In this document: positions 20,278 through 31,731 of the stretch, one piece after another
How the letters are laid out: each line of letters begins with the position of its first letter
Position numbering within the stretch: position 1 is the first letter of the stretch
Assembly: GCA_947579605.1 (NCBI GenBank)
Contig: OX388320.1
Coordinates: forward strand, 7,502,001-7,566,000
Reading direction: 5' to 3'
Length of the DNA stretch: 64,000 nt
Origin: Athripsodes cinereus
Lineage: Eukaryota > Arthropoda > Insecta > Trichoptera > Leptoceridae
Translations under genes and position numbers: made by a program
The notes under the pieces: generated by a model
What the model saw: the letters and a program-made list of their open reading frames with translations, nothing else
Told to the model about the DNA's origin: nothing
The model's database searches: none

Positions 20278-23200
20278 TATTGACAATGATTAGAGAAAAC
20301 AAGGAGAATGAGATGATAACTATCTTTGTAGATTTGGTGCCTTGATATCACAAAATTTGTAATATCTATATTTATCAATATAGATAGGAGCAATTTTTTT
20401 TTATTCAGGAACATAATCAATAGATGAGAGTTCTAATACATAGCATTATTATTATCCAAGAAATCGTTCAGTGGATTCCTAACAATTTGGTATAGGAATA
20501 CCGAAAGATACCCTGATCTTCAAAATTCTATGTCGCCAAATTTTCAGTTTGTTATTGCAATTTGAGAAAATTCACGAATTTTTTTACAGGTATTTTGAAA
20601 AACAAATAATTCCAGTTTTAAAAAGTTCTCTATCTTTAATTTGGTTTGTTTGCCTGCCGATCGTTTGTTTGCCGAATGATCGGTACTGTATATTCTAAAA
20701 CACACACCTAAACCTACACGTGAACGTACTAACTATTAAGCGAGGATAAATATTGTGTACACAATTAATTAATAAAACAGGTAGCCAATAAATATCCAAT
20801 GTTTGGACAGTATGATATTAGTTAAGGGATAGGTCATTTGCCAAGTATAAATAAAGTGTTTATGATTAATTTTTGTACTAGGTACAATAGAGTCTTGTTT
20901 CATTTCCGATGAAAACAAATTTAACGACTAATAATATGTCAAAAAGAAAGTATTTAAATTTAAAAAAATCTATGTAACTAATGAAACATTACTACCAGAT
21001 GGAAAGATATCTGCTCTTCAGCAACACAAGAAGGAGCAACTCCCAAACAGATCAATGATCTGCATATACTTAAGACTTTTTTCTCTTATTTATATAAAAA
21101 AAATTCAACCGAATTTAGTTGGAGAACAATGTAGATTATGAGTAATAAATTCGCCTTAAAAGTGACATCGATATTTTTAAAGCAAACTTTTATTTGTCGT
21201 CCTGTGACTGCGATATATACCTATATATTTCTAAAAAAATGTTAACACCTAGGTACTTATTTTAATAAATTTCATTTTGATATATTCCATATTACTTTTT
21301 GGGTCTCATTTTTGTTTGATAAAATGTACTGCGTCTTTTGATGAACATAATTATCTCAGTATAATTATAGCAAAAAATAGCATAAGTTATAGCGAAAATT
21401 CTGTTTCTTATTAAATACTTATTAAAAAGTAACTTTAGATTCTTAATTATGTGAATAACATGTAGGAGTTGATTCTTATGAATAATCATTTCACAATAAC
21501 GGGTATAATAAGGAAATGATTTTAATAATACACGAGTAAGCAGTATTTAATTCGAAATTAATGATGATGAAGCGTAATTCATACATACAATACTATTTTG
21601 AGTAAATAACTGCTTAAAAACTCTTACTTATTAGCAGAATACGCTTAACTCTAAATTTCTAAATTCGTATTTTTTATGATTGAATATTTCGAGCGAATAA
21701 AAAATTGACAAATATATATTACGTTTGCCTAAAATAAAAGTTTTAACGAGGCGTGGCTATTTGAAAGATAGTTTTTTTTGACTATGTGGATTAAATTCTC
21801 AAAAATGAAAGCGTCATTTTGAAAAAAAAAGTTTGAGCCTTTTGCATAAAGTAAACATTAAGACTACAATGAAAGCAACGAATTTCTCCTACCCTCTCTA
21901 CTTTTCTCTACCTATCACATAAGGAATTTGACACGAGGAGATAAATAGATATAATAATTATGGTCTTATTACTTGGAATTTTCGTATAATATGGAAGTGG
22001 AGGGGTGGGAAATAAACAAGAGAATTATCATTTTATTATAATCATCAGCTGATTACATGTTGATTCTTTTTTTACATTACTAATTAAAGTGTTCTTTATT
22101 TTGGCGTAGATTCAAATTAGGGTAGGCGTAATATGGGTCAATTTCCTTCTATGAATGTCACTTAATAACACCCACAAACCTTCTAATACGCCTTGTTTAC
22201 CGGAAACAATAGTAAATACGTTTCCTTATCAATTATAAGAGTTACAAAACAAAAAAGTAATCATACTTGATGTAATATTAATGTATCAAAACTGTCATGG
22301 CGTTTAAATGAAACATCTACATTTTTTTTGCTCAATAATTACAATCGCAGTGAAAGTAACAAATACTTAATCGTGTCTATACGCTTCGTTACTTTCAGAA
22401 GTAAACCAGTACATAATATTATTATAAATGCGTTCGAATAATAATGTTTTATTTTAAACGACATCAATGAAAATAAATAAATAATAATAATTACATTTGA
22501 AACACATGGTAATATTATATAACATAAGATGTTAGGCGAATAATATTTTAATGAGTGTAAAAGTAAAACAAGCTTCCCGATTTGTATACAATTTTAAAAT
22601 CCCTAGTTTTTTGATGTTCTGAGATTTACAAAAGTTAGATTAGTAAAAATTAAAAACACTTTTTGTAGTACTTCTACGGGACTTTATTGATCGCAAGTTT
22701 TCCCTTTCATCAGACTAGCGTAAAGAAAAGAAAGTGCATTATTATATAAAAACGTTGTTATCGATAAAAATGTGTGTACAAAGATTAAGTGTGCCGTTCA
22801 TCGTAATTTAATATTATTTAAAAAAAGTACTTTGAAGATTTTCCTCATATTATGTTTCCCACCATACATGATGAATTTTTTTTTTGACAGAGATAATTTC
22901 CTGTCTTTCATCGAACTATGTACCTATATGATTTGTGATGAACAAATAGCATTTCATACTCCATTTAAATAAATATCTCAAGATCATTAAATAGCGTGAA
23001 GTTATGAATTAACAAACGTGTAGAATAGTTCTCATCTGCCAACGATTATTATTTTGCGGGTTGCTATTTTGGGATCAGAAAAATTGAATTTAGTGTCAAG
23101 ATCGTCACGAGAAGAGACACGAACTTAACGAGAAGAAATATATATTATTCTTGAAAAAAAAAAATAGCTTTGAAACAATAGATCTATTTTCTGGTATTAA

Positions 23201-23515
23201 CATCCGCATGTTTTCGATTCATAGAAGGAAGTAATAGTGTATAACATAATATACAATAGAATAAATTAATAAATAATTTTCAGTTATAAATCTTATATAT
23301 CCTTGCTGATTTATTGGATATAGTGTTGTGGATCATTGCCCTTTGGAACAAAGTAGTTATGTTACTAAGAGATCAATACAAGTTTTATAGCTATAAACTA
23401 AGATTTATATAGGGTGAAGTAATTAACTCATATGTGAGATGCGTGTATTACACGGTTGGGTATTAAGTAGAGATATTGTTTGATCTAGTTAGTATAACTG
23501 ATAAATCAGTTTACT
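20278..23515. other. Intergenic, no gene seen
   Basis: 3.2 kb of AT-rich DNA. No supported genes, RNA genes or recognisable transposons, only short AT hairpins (for example AATATCTATATT/AATATAGATAG at 20360-20390). Confidence 0.4.
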
Positions 23516-23726
23516 GTGTATACCAGTGTTTCCCGAGCGGATATTTAGTGGGCCCTGAGCATTAAGTAGTTCCATGACTCGTTACTAGAGAAGCTGAGCT
23601 GTCTCTTTTCTTTAAGACAGCTAAAAGGTGGGTCTCAAGATTGGAAATTTTTGTTAGATACCCATCTAACAAAAATTTCCAATCTTGAGAGGAGCTCAGT
23701 CAACTTTGGGAGCCACTGGTGTATAC
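23516..23726. mobile_element. hAT-type MITE (195 bp) with exact 8-bp target duplication
   Basis: Element 23524-23718 begins CAGTGTTTCCCGAGC and ends TTTGGGAGCCACTG. GTGTATAC flanks it on both sides (23516-23523, 23719-23726). Inside is a strong hairpin: CAAGATTGGAAATTTTTGTT and its complement around 23636-23685. Short CAGTG ends and 8-bp duplications are hAT superfamily traits. Confidence 0.88.
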
Positions 23727-25016
23727 TATAGTAGTTGTTTGAGAAATATATGTTTTTTTAACAATTTCTTTGTAAAACTGAGTAAGTAAAACTTCTCTCG
23801 GTATAAATGACAATATCCCTTATTCCGATCCATAATAATATGCTTTAATTTCGACCTTTATCCGATAAGAGGACAATTATATGAATATGTAAATATTTCC
23901 AAAAGTTTTGACAGTTTTTATCATCTAGTTTGGTTATCAAGATAAGTACCTACTACATTCACTGTAGAAAAAGCTGAATATGACGTCTTTGAATTAGACG
24001 CTAATACTATATCACAATATAATGTATTATGTAGGTAACAGAGTTAATAGTTATGCCATTCCTACTTACGTTACTATAATAAAATACAGTCGCATCTAAG
24101 CATTCGTCAATGAGTGGATACTGTACCGAAAAAAGAAATAGAATCCAACAAAATTTTAATTTTCTTTTGCAGATGAAACGTGAATAATATCTCTTATATT
24201 CTGATCAAGAAATAGATACGTATTATATACGTCTGAGACAAAACCTAATAGTGATTTATAAGCGATCAATTAATTTGATAATGATAAATAATTCTCAATA
24301 TTTTTTATGAAAAAAAACTATTATTATCATCAATTGCCGTGTCACGTAGATATTGTTTTCTACGAAGTAATTTCATATTTATCTACACTTTTTATCATAA
24401 ACATCACTTCACTGCAAAGGATGTAAAATTATAATGATTGTTTATTACTTTTTTTTATCTGAACTTATTTTAGATTTATCTTTCTGGTATAAATTGTTTG
24501 ATTTTATACAATATCAAACATTTCAGTCAATCAACGTAAAAATGTTTTATGAACCTAATGAATGCATTAAAAATAATCATCATATCTTTCACCAAATTTA
24601 CAATTAATCATTAAAAATATTTCAATACACCGAATTTAGGTGTACGCAGTTATATTTGATAGTGCATACATTACATTATGTGGCGTTTTATTTGAAGATA
24701 TTTTTAGAGCTTTGATTCGTTTCATTAATGAAAAAATGTATTTATGAAGAAAAAATGTATCTATATAGAATAAAAAAATATTACAAAAACCCTGATAAAG
24801 GAATATTTTATAGTTTTGTATCTGGTTGTCTATATATCGCGTCGCAATTAAGGTCATAGAATTACAAAATAACGTGTGGATACATATTCATTACCATAAA
24901 GAACAAAGAGCTTTATTGTTTATAGAATATTTATTATCAATACTCACGATCAATTCTTCATAGAATAGGCAAATAAGTACTTGTTAGAGAAAAGGAACAT
25001 ATTTTGGAATAAAGAC
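23727..25016. other. Intergenic, no gene seen
   Basis: AT-rich, no supported feature. Confidence 0.4.
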
Positions 25017-25068
25017 ATCAAAGGAATTTATTGTAAATATTATAGTTTACAATTCAATTTCCTTTGAT
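25017..25068. repeat. Short inverted repeat
   Basis: ATCAAAGGAATTTATTGTAA and TTACAATTCAATTTCCTTTG around an 8-nt loop; almost a complete hairpin. Confidence 0.6.
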
Positions 25069-25821
25069 CACATTCCTTTATTTATTTTGTAAAATAAATT
25101 ATTGAGAAGAAATGTTTTTTAATAACGGATGTTTTCATAGTTGTTGCAATACTTAGAAAATTTTCACTCATATCTCAAATACTTTGAGAATAGAAAAAGT
25201 ATAAAAATACATACAATATGTCCCAGATATTTTATTTCCTGTAATACGCTCGATGGCATTTTACATTCTTTACAACAAGTTGTGTTACTAGATGCTCCCT
25301 ACAATATGAGAGACGTTGAAAAGATTTAAGCAATACGAATATGTTTTATTTTTTCTCTTTGACTAAGTTTTGTTTCCTGGAAAGTTTCGTTCTCAATTTC
25401 CCAGGAAATTGGACTTCTCGTTCCCCGGAAAAAATGTGATTTCGCGATTTCCCAGTAATTTTCGGAAAATGCATCTCGAAAATTCTTGCGACAAAAAAGG
25501 GCGAATTCAATGAAAACGTTTGTTATTAAACGACATCGGAATTTTCACTTTTTTGCTGCTATTTTAGATTTATATCACTAATAAACATTAATCCTATAGA
25601 CATGAGTAATAAAATGACTAACAATATCTGGATTACTCGAAATAAATTACACTACATATTGTCAATCACTTAAAGATAAGATTGTACTATGATTTCTTAT
25701 TACAAATCTAGCAAACGGAAGATTCACTATCCTAGTCATGATGATAAACAATGAATGTGATATTAGTGTTTGAAATTATATATATTTAGATATCATACGA
25801 AATTAGTGAAAATAAATCAAA

Positions 25822-26008
25822 ATGGAGATACAATATATTAAAAGTTTGAATGTCGAATCAAATAGTGGTGGTGCCATCGATGCTCCAGCAAGATTTGGGG
25901 ATGAAGATGCGCCAGTTTTGGAAAGGAGTTTCGAAAATATATCCAGTATTCTCAACCAATCATTCTGCAATGTAGACTATGTTCCAAATGTTCAAACATA
26001 CCTTGATG
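25822..26008 (+). CDS. OSTA-like coding exon 1 (residues 1-62)
   Basis: ATG in context CAAAATGG. Encodes the extracellular N-terminus, with two N-glycosylation sequons (N39-I-S and N45-Q-S) and a lone Cys at 49: ENISSILNQSFCNVDYVP. Ends ...TYLD + G at the donor GTAAGT (phase 1). The join to exon 2 restores a smooth reading (LDALQGCG). No signal peptide, as expected for this family. Confidence 0.88.
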
Positions 26009-26528
26009 GTAAGTAAATTATTATATTTTCTATTATTTGTTTTGTTTTAAATTGTCAAAAATTTAACCCGTTTGTAAAATATTTCCTTGGAACTTCATTG
26101 GTCGCGAGCCGATTCGTAGGAGCTTTCGTTCTCATAATCAGGCTTGTGTTAAATGATTAGAATAGAAAGCTCTTGAAAACCAACTCGCGACATTAAGTCT
26201 CGAGAATAATATTCAAATATTCAAATATTTTTTATTGAGATCATAATAAACACATACAAATATACAATAAGCACAATTATACAAATCTTTATATTATCTG
26301 TTTTTTTTTCTTTTTGTACCCTCAAAATTGAGCAGAGCTCTTGCTTTGAGGGGTTATAGGGTTTTTACTAATAATCAAACAAATTCGATCAAACTTAATC
26401 ATTATAGAACATCACACACTTAATCTATTTACCATAATTTTACAAAATAAACAAAAACAACAACAACAAAAATACAACGATAAACCTATCATCAACGACA
26501 CAATCACTTGACCTCATACACATCTTTC

Positions 26529-26987
26529 TCATTGAATTACCTTTTTTATATTCAGTTTAAATGCATTTAAATCATCCGAATACTTATATTTATTCTCTTT
26601 TTTCAAGCCATTGTACCATCCCACCCCAAGATATGTGTAGTGGTGTTGTCCAGCAGCTGTCCTCTTCGCAGGCACTTTAATTCGGCCCCCTAACCTTGGA
26701 CACTCACTAATACTCCCCAGCGGGTGTAGTTTTTGTATAAAGTATTCCTTACAAACTTGGTATACTGCCTTCCTCTTATAAAGGCATTCCAAGGAGGGGA
26801 CCGCAAGCTCTTTAAAAAGTTTCAGGGTCGGGTAGTCAAAAGGCTTTCTAAGAATTATCTTCATAACACTTCTCTGATTGACACCCAGTGAATAGACGCT
26901 GTTCTTGTAAGCACCACCCCATGCCAAGATGCCATACTGTATGACCGACTGAACAAGAGAATAGTATATATCTTTTAATTGTTTCAC
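26529..26987 (-). CDS. LINE ORF2, C-terminal part after the in-frame stop
   Basis: Same frame as the upstream ORF2, separated only by TAA at 26990-26988 (...RDIM-stop-VKQLKDIYYSLVQS...). Encodes the end of the thumb/C-terminal domain: SVIQYGILAWGGAYKN is the usual IxYGxxxWG motif after LINE reverse transcriptases. Probably not translated unless the stop is read through. Confidence 0.85.
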   Translation of the reverse strand: MKQLKDIYYSLVQSVIQYGILAWGGAYKNSVYSLGVNQRSVMKIILRKPFDYPTLKLFKELAVPSLECLYKRKAVYQVCKEYFIQKLHPLGSISECPRLGGRIKVPAKRTAAGQHHYTYLGVGWYNGLKKENKYKYSDDLNAFKLNIKKVIQ

Positions 26988-29552
26988 TTACATAATATCT
27001 CGGAGTCTGTAAAAAACGTAAAATAGCTTTCTCACTCTATTTACAGTAGCCTGTATATGATCCTTCCATTTCATATGAGAGTCTATTAATACCCCGAGAT
27101 ATTTAACCCTGTCAACATTTTTTAGTGTAACACAATTAGTATTTATACATTGTTCAGATTCGTTTTGACAAGAGCTATCATGAATTCTTACATTAAGATC
27201 ACTTGGTTTACCTCTTACATTAATTGAAAAATTGACATAATTTGTTTTTTCAGCATTAAGGGATAGTAAATTTTCATCGAACCAATTTTTTAGCTTATTC
27301 ATTTCCCTATTCGCAGTATTCGCAACCTCATTCCACGTCTTGCCACGGACAATCAGTGCGGTGTCATCCGCAAATGACAGTACCGTCGACTTCAGTGGGA
27401 GTTCAAATATTTGGTTAACATACATAATGAATAAAATTGGTCCCAGTACTGTACCCTGTGGGATCCCGAACTCAGAGGTTAATGGCTCACTGAGAAAGGA
27501 ATTGATCTTAACTCTCTGTTCTCTTTGAAAAAGATAATTTTGAAGCCACTTTGCCGCTTTTCCCTTAATTCCTAATTGGTATAATTTATCTAGTAGCCTA
27601 CTGTGACTTATGCTATCAAAAGCCTTTCTAAGATCCACAAATAATCCCATACACTTTTCTCCCTCATCAAGAGACTGATTAATCACTGTTGTAAGTCTGG
27701 CCAAAGCATCATCAGTTCCCATTCCCTGTCTAAAACCAAACTGATTATCATGTATGATCTTGTTTGAGTCCAAATAATTGATCATTTGTCGTTTAACAAC
27801 TCTCTCAAAGATCTTAGCTATATTGGAGATAACAGAGATCGGCCTGTAGTTGCCAATATTCGTGCGATCTCCTGATTTGTAGACGGGTGTCACGTGTGAT
27901 ATCTTATATAAAGATGGAAAGGATCCGTTATTTAAACTTACATTTATAATATGTGCTATAGGGTGACTAAGGCATTGAGAATTTTCCTTTAAAATACTAA
28001 CACTCACACCATCAAAACCTGGAGAGCTGCCACCTTTCAAACCCTGTATTTCTTTCAGTACTACGTCAGAATTGATCTGCTCAAATTTATCAAGAGAATA
28101 ATGCAGACTCATACCGGAGGCACAGACCTCACTCACAGCCCTAGGTTTTATTTTACTAGCAAGATTCTTTCCCACCTGAGTGAAAAAGGAGTTGAATCCA
28201 TTTACAATTACATCCGGCTGTTCACGCATACTACACACTTCGGAATTCAGTTGTATCTCTTTGATGTCTACACTTTTTGCTCTTTTGTTAATAACTTCAT
28301 TAACAACTCCCCATACCTTACGACTGCATGAGCCAGCTTTGCTCAATTTGCCCGAATAGTATTCATTTTTAGACTCTCTAATAACAGTTGTTAATACATT
28401 TCTATATTTTCTGAAAGTATTCCTAGCCATCAAATCATGGGGGAATTTCTTAGTTAATCTATATAATTTTTCCCTGTGTCTAACTGAAGCTACTAGTCCA
28501 ACTGTCATCCATGGTGCAATAACTTTAAGTTTACTCTTTACATTCTGATTTATGTCTAATGTATACGTAGCTCGAGATATGTGCGATGCAAGAGTATTAT
28601 AAAACTCTGAAGCACAGATATTAGTATCTAATGAATCTAAAGTTGAGTCCCAAGACTCTGCCTCAAGTGTTACTTTCAGTTTTTTCATATCTATTTTAGT
28701 TAAAGTTGATTTCACAGATCTACGTTCAAGTTTACAATTATTTATATTTTCCAAGAAAATACTTGTGTGATGATCTGTTATATTATTTGCCCATACGATA
28801 CACCGCACATTTGTCAACCTATCGAGTGAAGTATTCGTCCAGAAATGATCCAAACATGATGGTCTTTGACCATCCACTTCTCTAGTATATAACCTCGAGC
28901 ATAGTTTATAGTTTAGCTCCGCCATTGTGTTCAAATAATTGGTTTTTTCTATACTAAAGCAGTCATCAGCCACGTTAACATTGATATCGCCCGTTACAAT
29001 CACGTTTTTACCTCTGTACTGCAGAAGTAATTCCCTAATATCATTTATAAATTCCTCGACAACCGAGCCGTGAGTCCTATATAAAGCAAATATATGATAA
29101 TCCCTGTCAGACTTTTTCAATTGAATATGCAAACAATTCACCTTATTTATTTGTACCTCACTACATTCGACACTATTCACGTTGTGTGTAAATACAGCTA
29201 TACCACTATTCCTATTGATAACATGTGAAGTCGCATGATATGTGTACTCTGTCATGTGGTAATCAGGACTGTCATGACTCAAGTGAGCCTCGGATAAAAC
29301 TATGCAATCTGGCATTTTATTCAAACAACCAAGATGTACCAAAAACTCGTCAAAATTTCTCTGCATACTTCTAATATTAGAGTGCATCACCATCAAATAA
29401 TCATCACAAGAATTAAGCATATAGTTACATTGATCAGCCGTGCGACAAATACATTCCTTGATATTATAATTACTATCTATATCTTCCAATAAATTCTGCT
29501 GCACACCTGAATCTAGTGAACAGGTGGAGGTAATTTTATAACACTGAAACAC
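26988..29552 (-). CDS. LINE ORF2: APE endonuclease and reverse transcriptase (854 aa)
   Basis: Endonuclease (about 50-265): HSNIRSM, SEAH (E88), TGDINVN (D189, N191), LDHFW (D235, H236), DHHTS (D260, H261), all the catalytic motifs of APE-type LINE nucleases. Reverse transcriptase (about 480-760): SPGFDG, NYRPISV, FGFRQGMGTDDAL, DLRKAFD, GIPQGTVLGPILF and the FADD box at 727-730. Start: first Met in frame; it overlaps the preceding 345-codon frame by 40 bp. A premature TAA truncates the C-terminus by about 152 codons. Confidence 0.92.
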   Translation of the reverse strand: MFQCYKITSTCSLDSGVQQNLLEDIDSNYNIKECICRTADQCNYMLNSCDDYLMVMHSNIRSMQRNFDEFLVHLGCLNKMPDCIVLSEAHLSHDSPDYHMTEYTYHATSHVINRNSGIAVFTHNVNSVECSEVQINKVNCLHIQLKKSDRDYHIFALYRTHGSVVEEFINDIRELLLQYRGKNVIVTGDINVNVADDCFSIEKTNYLNTMAELNYKLCSRLYTREVDGQRPSCLDHFWTNTSLDRLTNVRCIVWANNITDHHTSIFLENINNCKLERRSVKSTLTKIDMKKLKVTLEAESWDSTLDSLDTNICASEFYNTLASHISRATYTLDINQNVKSKLKVIAPWMTVGLVASVRHREKLYRLTKKFPHDLMARNTFRKYRNVLTTVIRESKNEYYSGKLSKAGSCSRKVWGVVNEVINKRAKSVDIKEIQLNSEVCSMREQPDVIVNGFNSFFTQVGKNLASKIKPRAVSEVCASGMSLHYSLDKFEQINSDVVLKEIQGLKGGSSPGFDGVSVSILKENSQCLSHPIAHIINVSLNNGSFPSLYKISHVTPVYKSGDRTNIGNYRPISVISNIAKIFERVVKRQMINYLDSNKIIHDNQFGFRQGMGTDDALARLTTVINQSLDEGEKCMGLFVDLRKAFDSISHSRLLDKLYQLGIKGKAAKWLQNYLFQREQRVKINSFLSEPLTSEFGIPQGTVLGPILFIMYVNQIFELPLKSTVLSFADDTALIVRGKTWNEVANTANREMNKLKNWFDENLLSLNAEKTNYVNFSINVRGKPSDLNVRIHDSSCQNESEQCINTNCVTLKNVDRVKYLGVLIDSHMKWKDHIQATVNRVRKLFYVFYRLRDIM

Positions 29553-30550
29553 ACAAGTCGCACATAATATGTCGCACAGCCGATAGTAAATAGTTGTATA
29601 TATTCCAATACACCAATACTGCTAACACGGAAGAAATATAGGCAATCCGAAGTCGAAATTATCTCAGTATTAATTTTTGGATGATAAGATTTAGTTAGAT
29701 ATCTATATAAATACTTTGTAACGCGTGATTCACATAACTTGAGTTTTATTTCGATCTCAGATCCCCACAACTCATCATATAAAAAAAGAAAAACTGCATC
29801 AATGCCATACGGCACACACAAATATTTCAAACAATCAAATGCACACAAGTCCAGAATATAGTACCAGTACAGTACATCAAATATACATATTAAGTGGACG
29901 CATATACATAATATTATACACAATACATCCAGTACATAAGCGTAGTACCAATTCAGTACGGCAAACATAAATAATGCAATCAATACAATATGACTCCTAA
30001 CAAACATGTTAGCAAGGAACAATTTGCAGTAATATAATTCATTCTTTAGTGGCGGCGGTATAGTCGCCCGAAATGATTTCCTATTGGTGCATTGTGCTTT
30101 GCGAATATGATCACTAAAGAATATCGTGAACATAGTCTTCGGCATGCAATTACAATTCGAAAATTGAGTGTAAGAAGCTGAGCATACACATCGATAGTAA
30201 TTAAATTTATTTACAGTCACAGTCAAACTCACATTAAGGCGCGCTGATACCTTAATATAAAACATTAACAGAGTGTAAACCATGTATGTGCCACCATAAG
30301 AAGATAAGTCATAAAAATGGTTATTTCCCTGCAACACCATGTTTCTCCCATCATTATGAACTATGTTCAAAATGTTTTCATTCAAATTAAAATTACGGAA
30401 TCTTATGAAAAAAATATTTCTCAACAACAATAATGCAATCTGGTTAGTTGGAAGATTCTTATATTCTACACTTTTGAGATACTCTGTAATAATTGTAGTA
30501 GAAAACAGTAAAAAGTAAACATTCAAACAAATAAAACAATTAACATGCAC
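29513..30550 (-). CDS. Unrecognised 345-aa hydrophobic, Cys-rich frame between LINE ORF1 and ORF2
   Basis: An uninterrupted 345-codon frame in DNA about two-thirds AT, where chance would be expected to give a stop roughly every 14 codons. The N-terminus (MHVNCFICLNVYFLLFSTTI) looks like a signal or anchor segment. The middle has paired cysteines (CVC, CNC) and an N-V-S sequon; residues about 200-270 form at least two very hydrophobic stretches (IVLIALFMFAVL; CIILCICVHLICIF). It overlaps ORF2 by 40 bp and the 117-codon frame by 28 bp. I recognise no family. It may be a true LINE product, a captured gene, or a stop-poor leader. Confidence 0.4.
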   Translation of the reverse strand: MHVNCFICLNVYFLLFSTTIITEYLKSVEYKNLPTNQIALLLLRNIFFIRFRNFNLNENILNIVHNDGRNMVLQGNNHFYDLSSYGGTYMVYTLLMFYIKVSARLNVSLTVTVNKFNYYRCVCSASYTQFSNCNCMPKTMFTIFFSDHIRKAQCTNRKSFRATIPPPLKNELYYCKLFLANMFVRSHIVLIALFMFAVLNWYYAYVLDVLCIILCICVHLICIFDVLYWYYILDLCAFDCLKYLCVPYGIDAVFLFLYDELWGSEIEIKLKLCESRVTKYLYRYLTKSYHPKINTEIISTSDCLYFFRVSSIGVLEYIQLFTIGCATYYVRLVCFSVIKLPPPVH

Positions 30551-30876
30551 ATATTCTTCAAATAAATATGCAACAAGAAGCGCGTTAATCCTAGTAACAC
30601 AATAAATTTAGGTATAGAAAATTCGGTTCTTCGATGCAAAAACCTTTCCGAAACATAGTTTATACTTTCCAAGTAATCATCGGATACAGAAAGGGTACAC
30701 TGATACATTGCAAGGTTTAAGCTACCAAGTCCGCACACTCGCACCACCACAACCAGGGTCCGAGTGTACCATGATTGATAACATCTCCCAACCATATCAA
30801 CCAATGAATGACATTGAATATTTCTACATTCTATACAGCGTGTATTTCTAAATATTGACACGCAATTGAAAGCCAT
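30523..30876 (-). CDS. Unrecognised 117-aa frame directly after LINE ORF1
   Basis: Starts 22 bp after the ORF1 stop and overlaps the next frame by 28 bp, so the whole LINE interior is nearly gap-free in open frames. Contains CIECRNIQC, a hydrophobic VVVVRVCGLG and a C-terminal hydrophobic end. No known domain seen. Confidence 0.3.
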   Translation of the reverse strand: MAFNCVSIFRNTRCIECRNIQCHSLVDMVGRCYQSWYTRTLVVVVRVCGLGSLNLAMYQCTLSVSDDYLESINYVSERFLHRRTEFSIPKFIVLLGLTRFLLHIYLKNMCMLIVLFV

Positions 30877-30897
30877 CTCAAAACAAAAAACACACAG

Positions 30898-31731
30898 TCA
30901 GTAATCAATTTTTTGTATAGCTCTTGCCAAAGCGTGTCGGTAACATTCACATTTATTTTTGTCCATCGCACTATGATCACTTTTTCTTTCTGATTTGTAT
31001 TTAATATTAAAATTTTCACAATTTACACACACAGGCTTCTGATCTTTTTTTTCACAGGTTCTCAGGTGGTGACTGCCTCCACAGTGGGAACATATCGCTG
31101 GTTTTGCCTTATTTAGACAGGTGACAGAAGTTTGTCCATGACCCAGGCAGTGGAAGCATTGGGCCACCGGGTCTGAGTCCACCACCTGCAATCTCTGGTA
31201 TCCTAAAAAGATTCGTCCCTTCCCAATCAAATATTTTCTCATTCCAGATGTTGTTTCAGCCAGTAAATGATTTTGATCCTTATTTCCTTTAATCTTTATT
31301 ATCTTTTTCACAATCAGTTCATTTGATTTTATGCCCATATCCCTCATTTCGGTGTTCTGTTGGATTATATCATTCGGCAAATCGTTTACATCATAATCCG
31401 CACTAATATTTTTAAAGACCACACATGGTCGTCTTTTTTTTAATATTTCTACTCTAAGTGTTGCACCAAATTTTTCTGTAATTAAGTTTGAGATGATCTG
31501 TATGTCATTTCTTGTAGGACACGTCATCAACAGGCCTCTCTCTCTCAGTCTTCTTGTGTAATTCACTGCCACACCGATAGATGCCAGATTCAGATTCGAC
31601 TTCATAAACTTCTCTATATCGTCCACTGTCATGTCATTAACAGATGAAACAATCAACGAGAATGTTTTTACACTGTTCATTTTACTTATTCTACTTTCAC
31701 TATTTTCGTGAGGAAGTCTATCTAGACTCAA
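30898..31731 (-). CDS. LINE ORF1, C-terminal part (Gag-like, zinc knuckles)
   Basis: The protein has an RRM-like middle (SLIVSSVNDMTVDDIEKFMK...) and a C-terminal set of Cys/His motifs: CFHCLGHGQTSVTC, CSHCGGSHHLRTC, CVNC...DHSAMDKNKC. In the first knuckle the usual His position is Gln, so it is atypical. There is no own ATG at the front; it is joined to the upstream frame by a -1 shift in a run of seven A. Confidence 0.75.
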   Translation of the reverse strand: MSLDRLPHENSESRISKMNSVKTFSLIVSSVNDMTVDDIEKFMKSNLNLASIGVAVNYTRRLRERGLLMTCPTRNDIQIISNLITEKFGATLRVEILKKRRPCVVFKNISADYDVNDLPNDIIQQNTEMRDMGIKSNELIVKKIIKIKGNKDQNHLLAETTSGMRKYLIGKGRIFLGYQRLQVVDSDPVAQCFHCLGHGQTSVTCLNKAKPAICSHCGGSHHLRTCEKKDQKPVCVNCENFNIKYKSERKSDHSAMDKNKCECYRHALARAIQKIDY

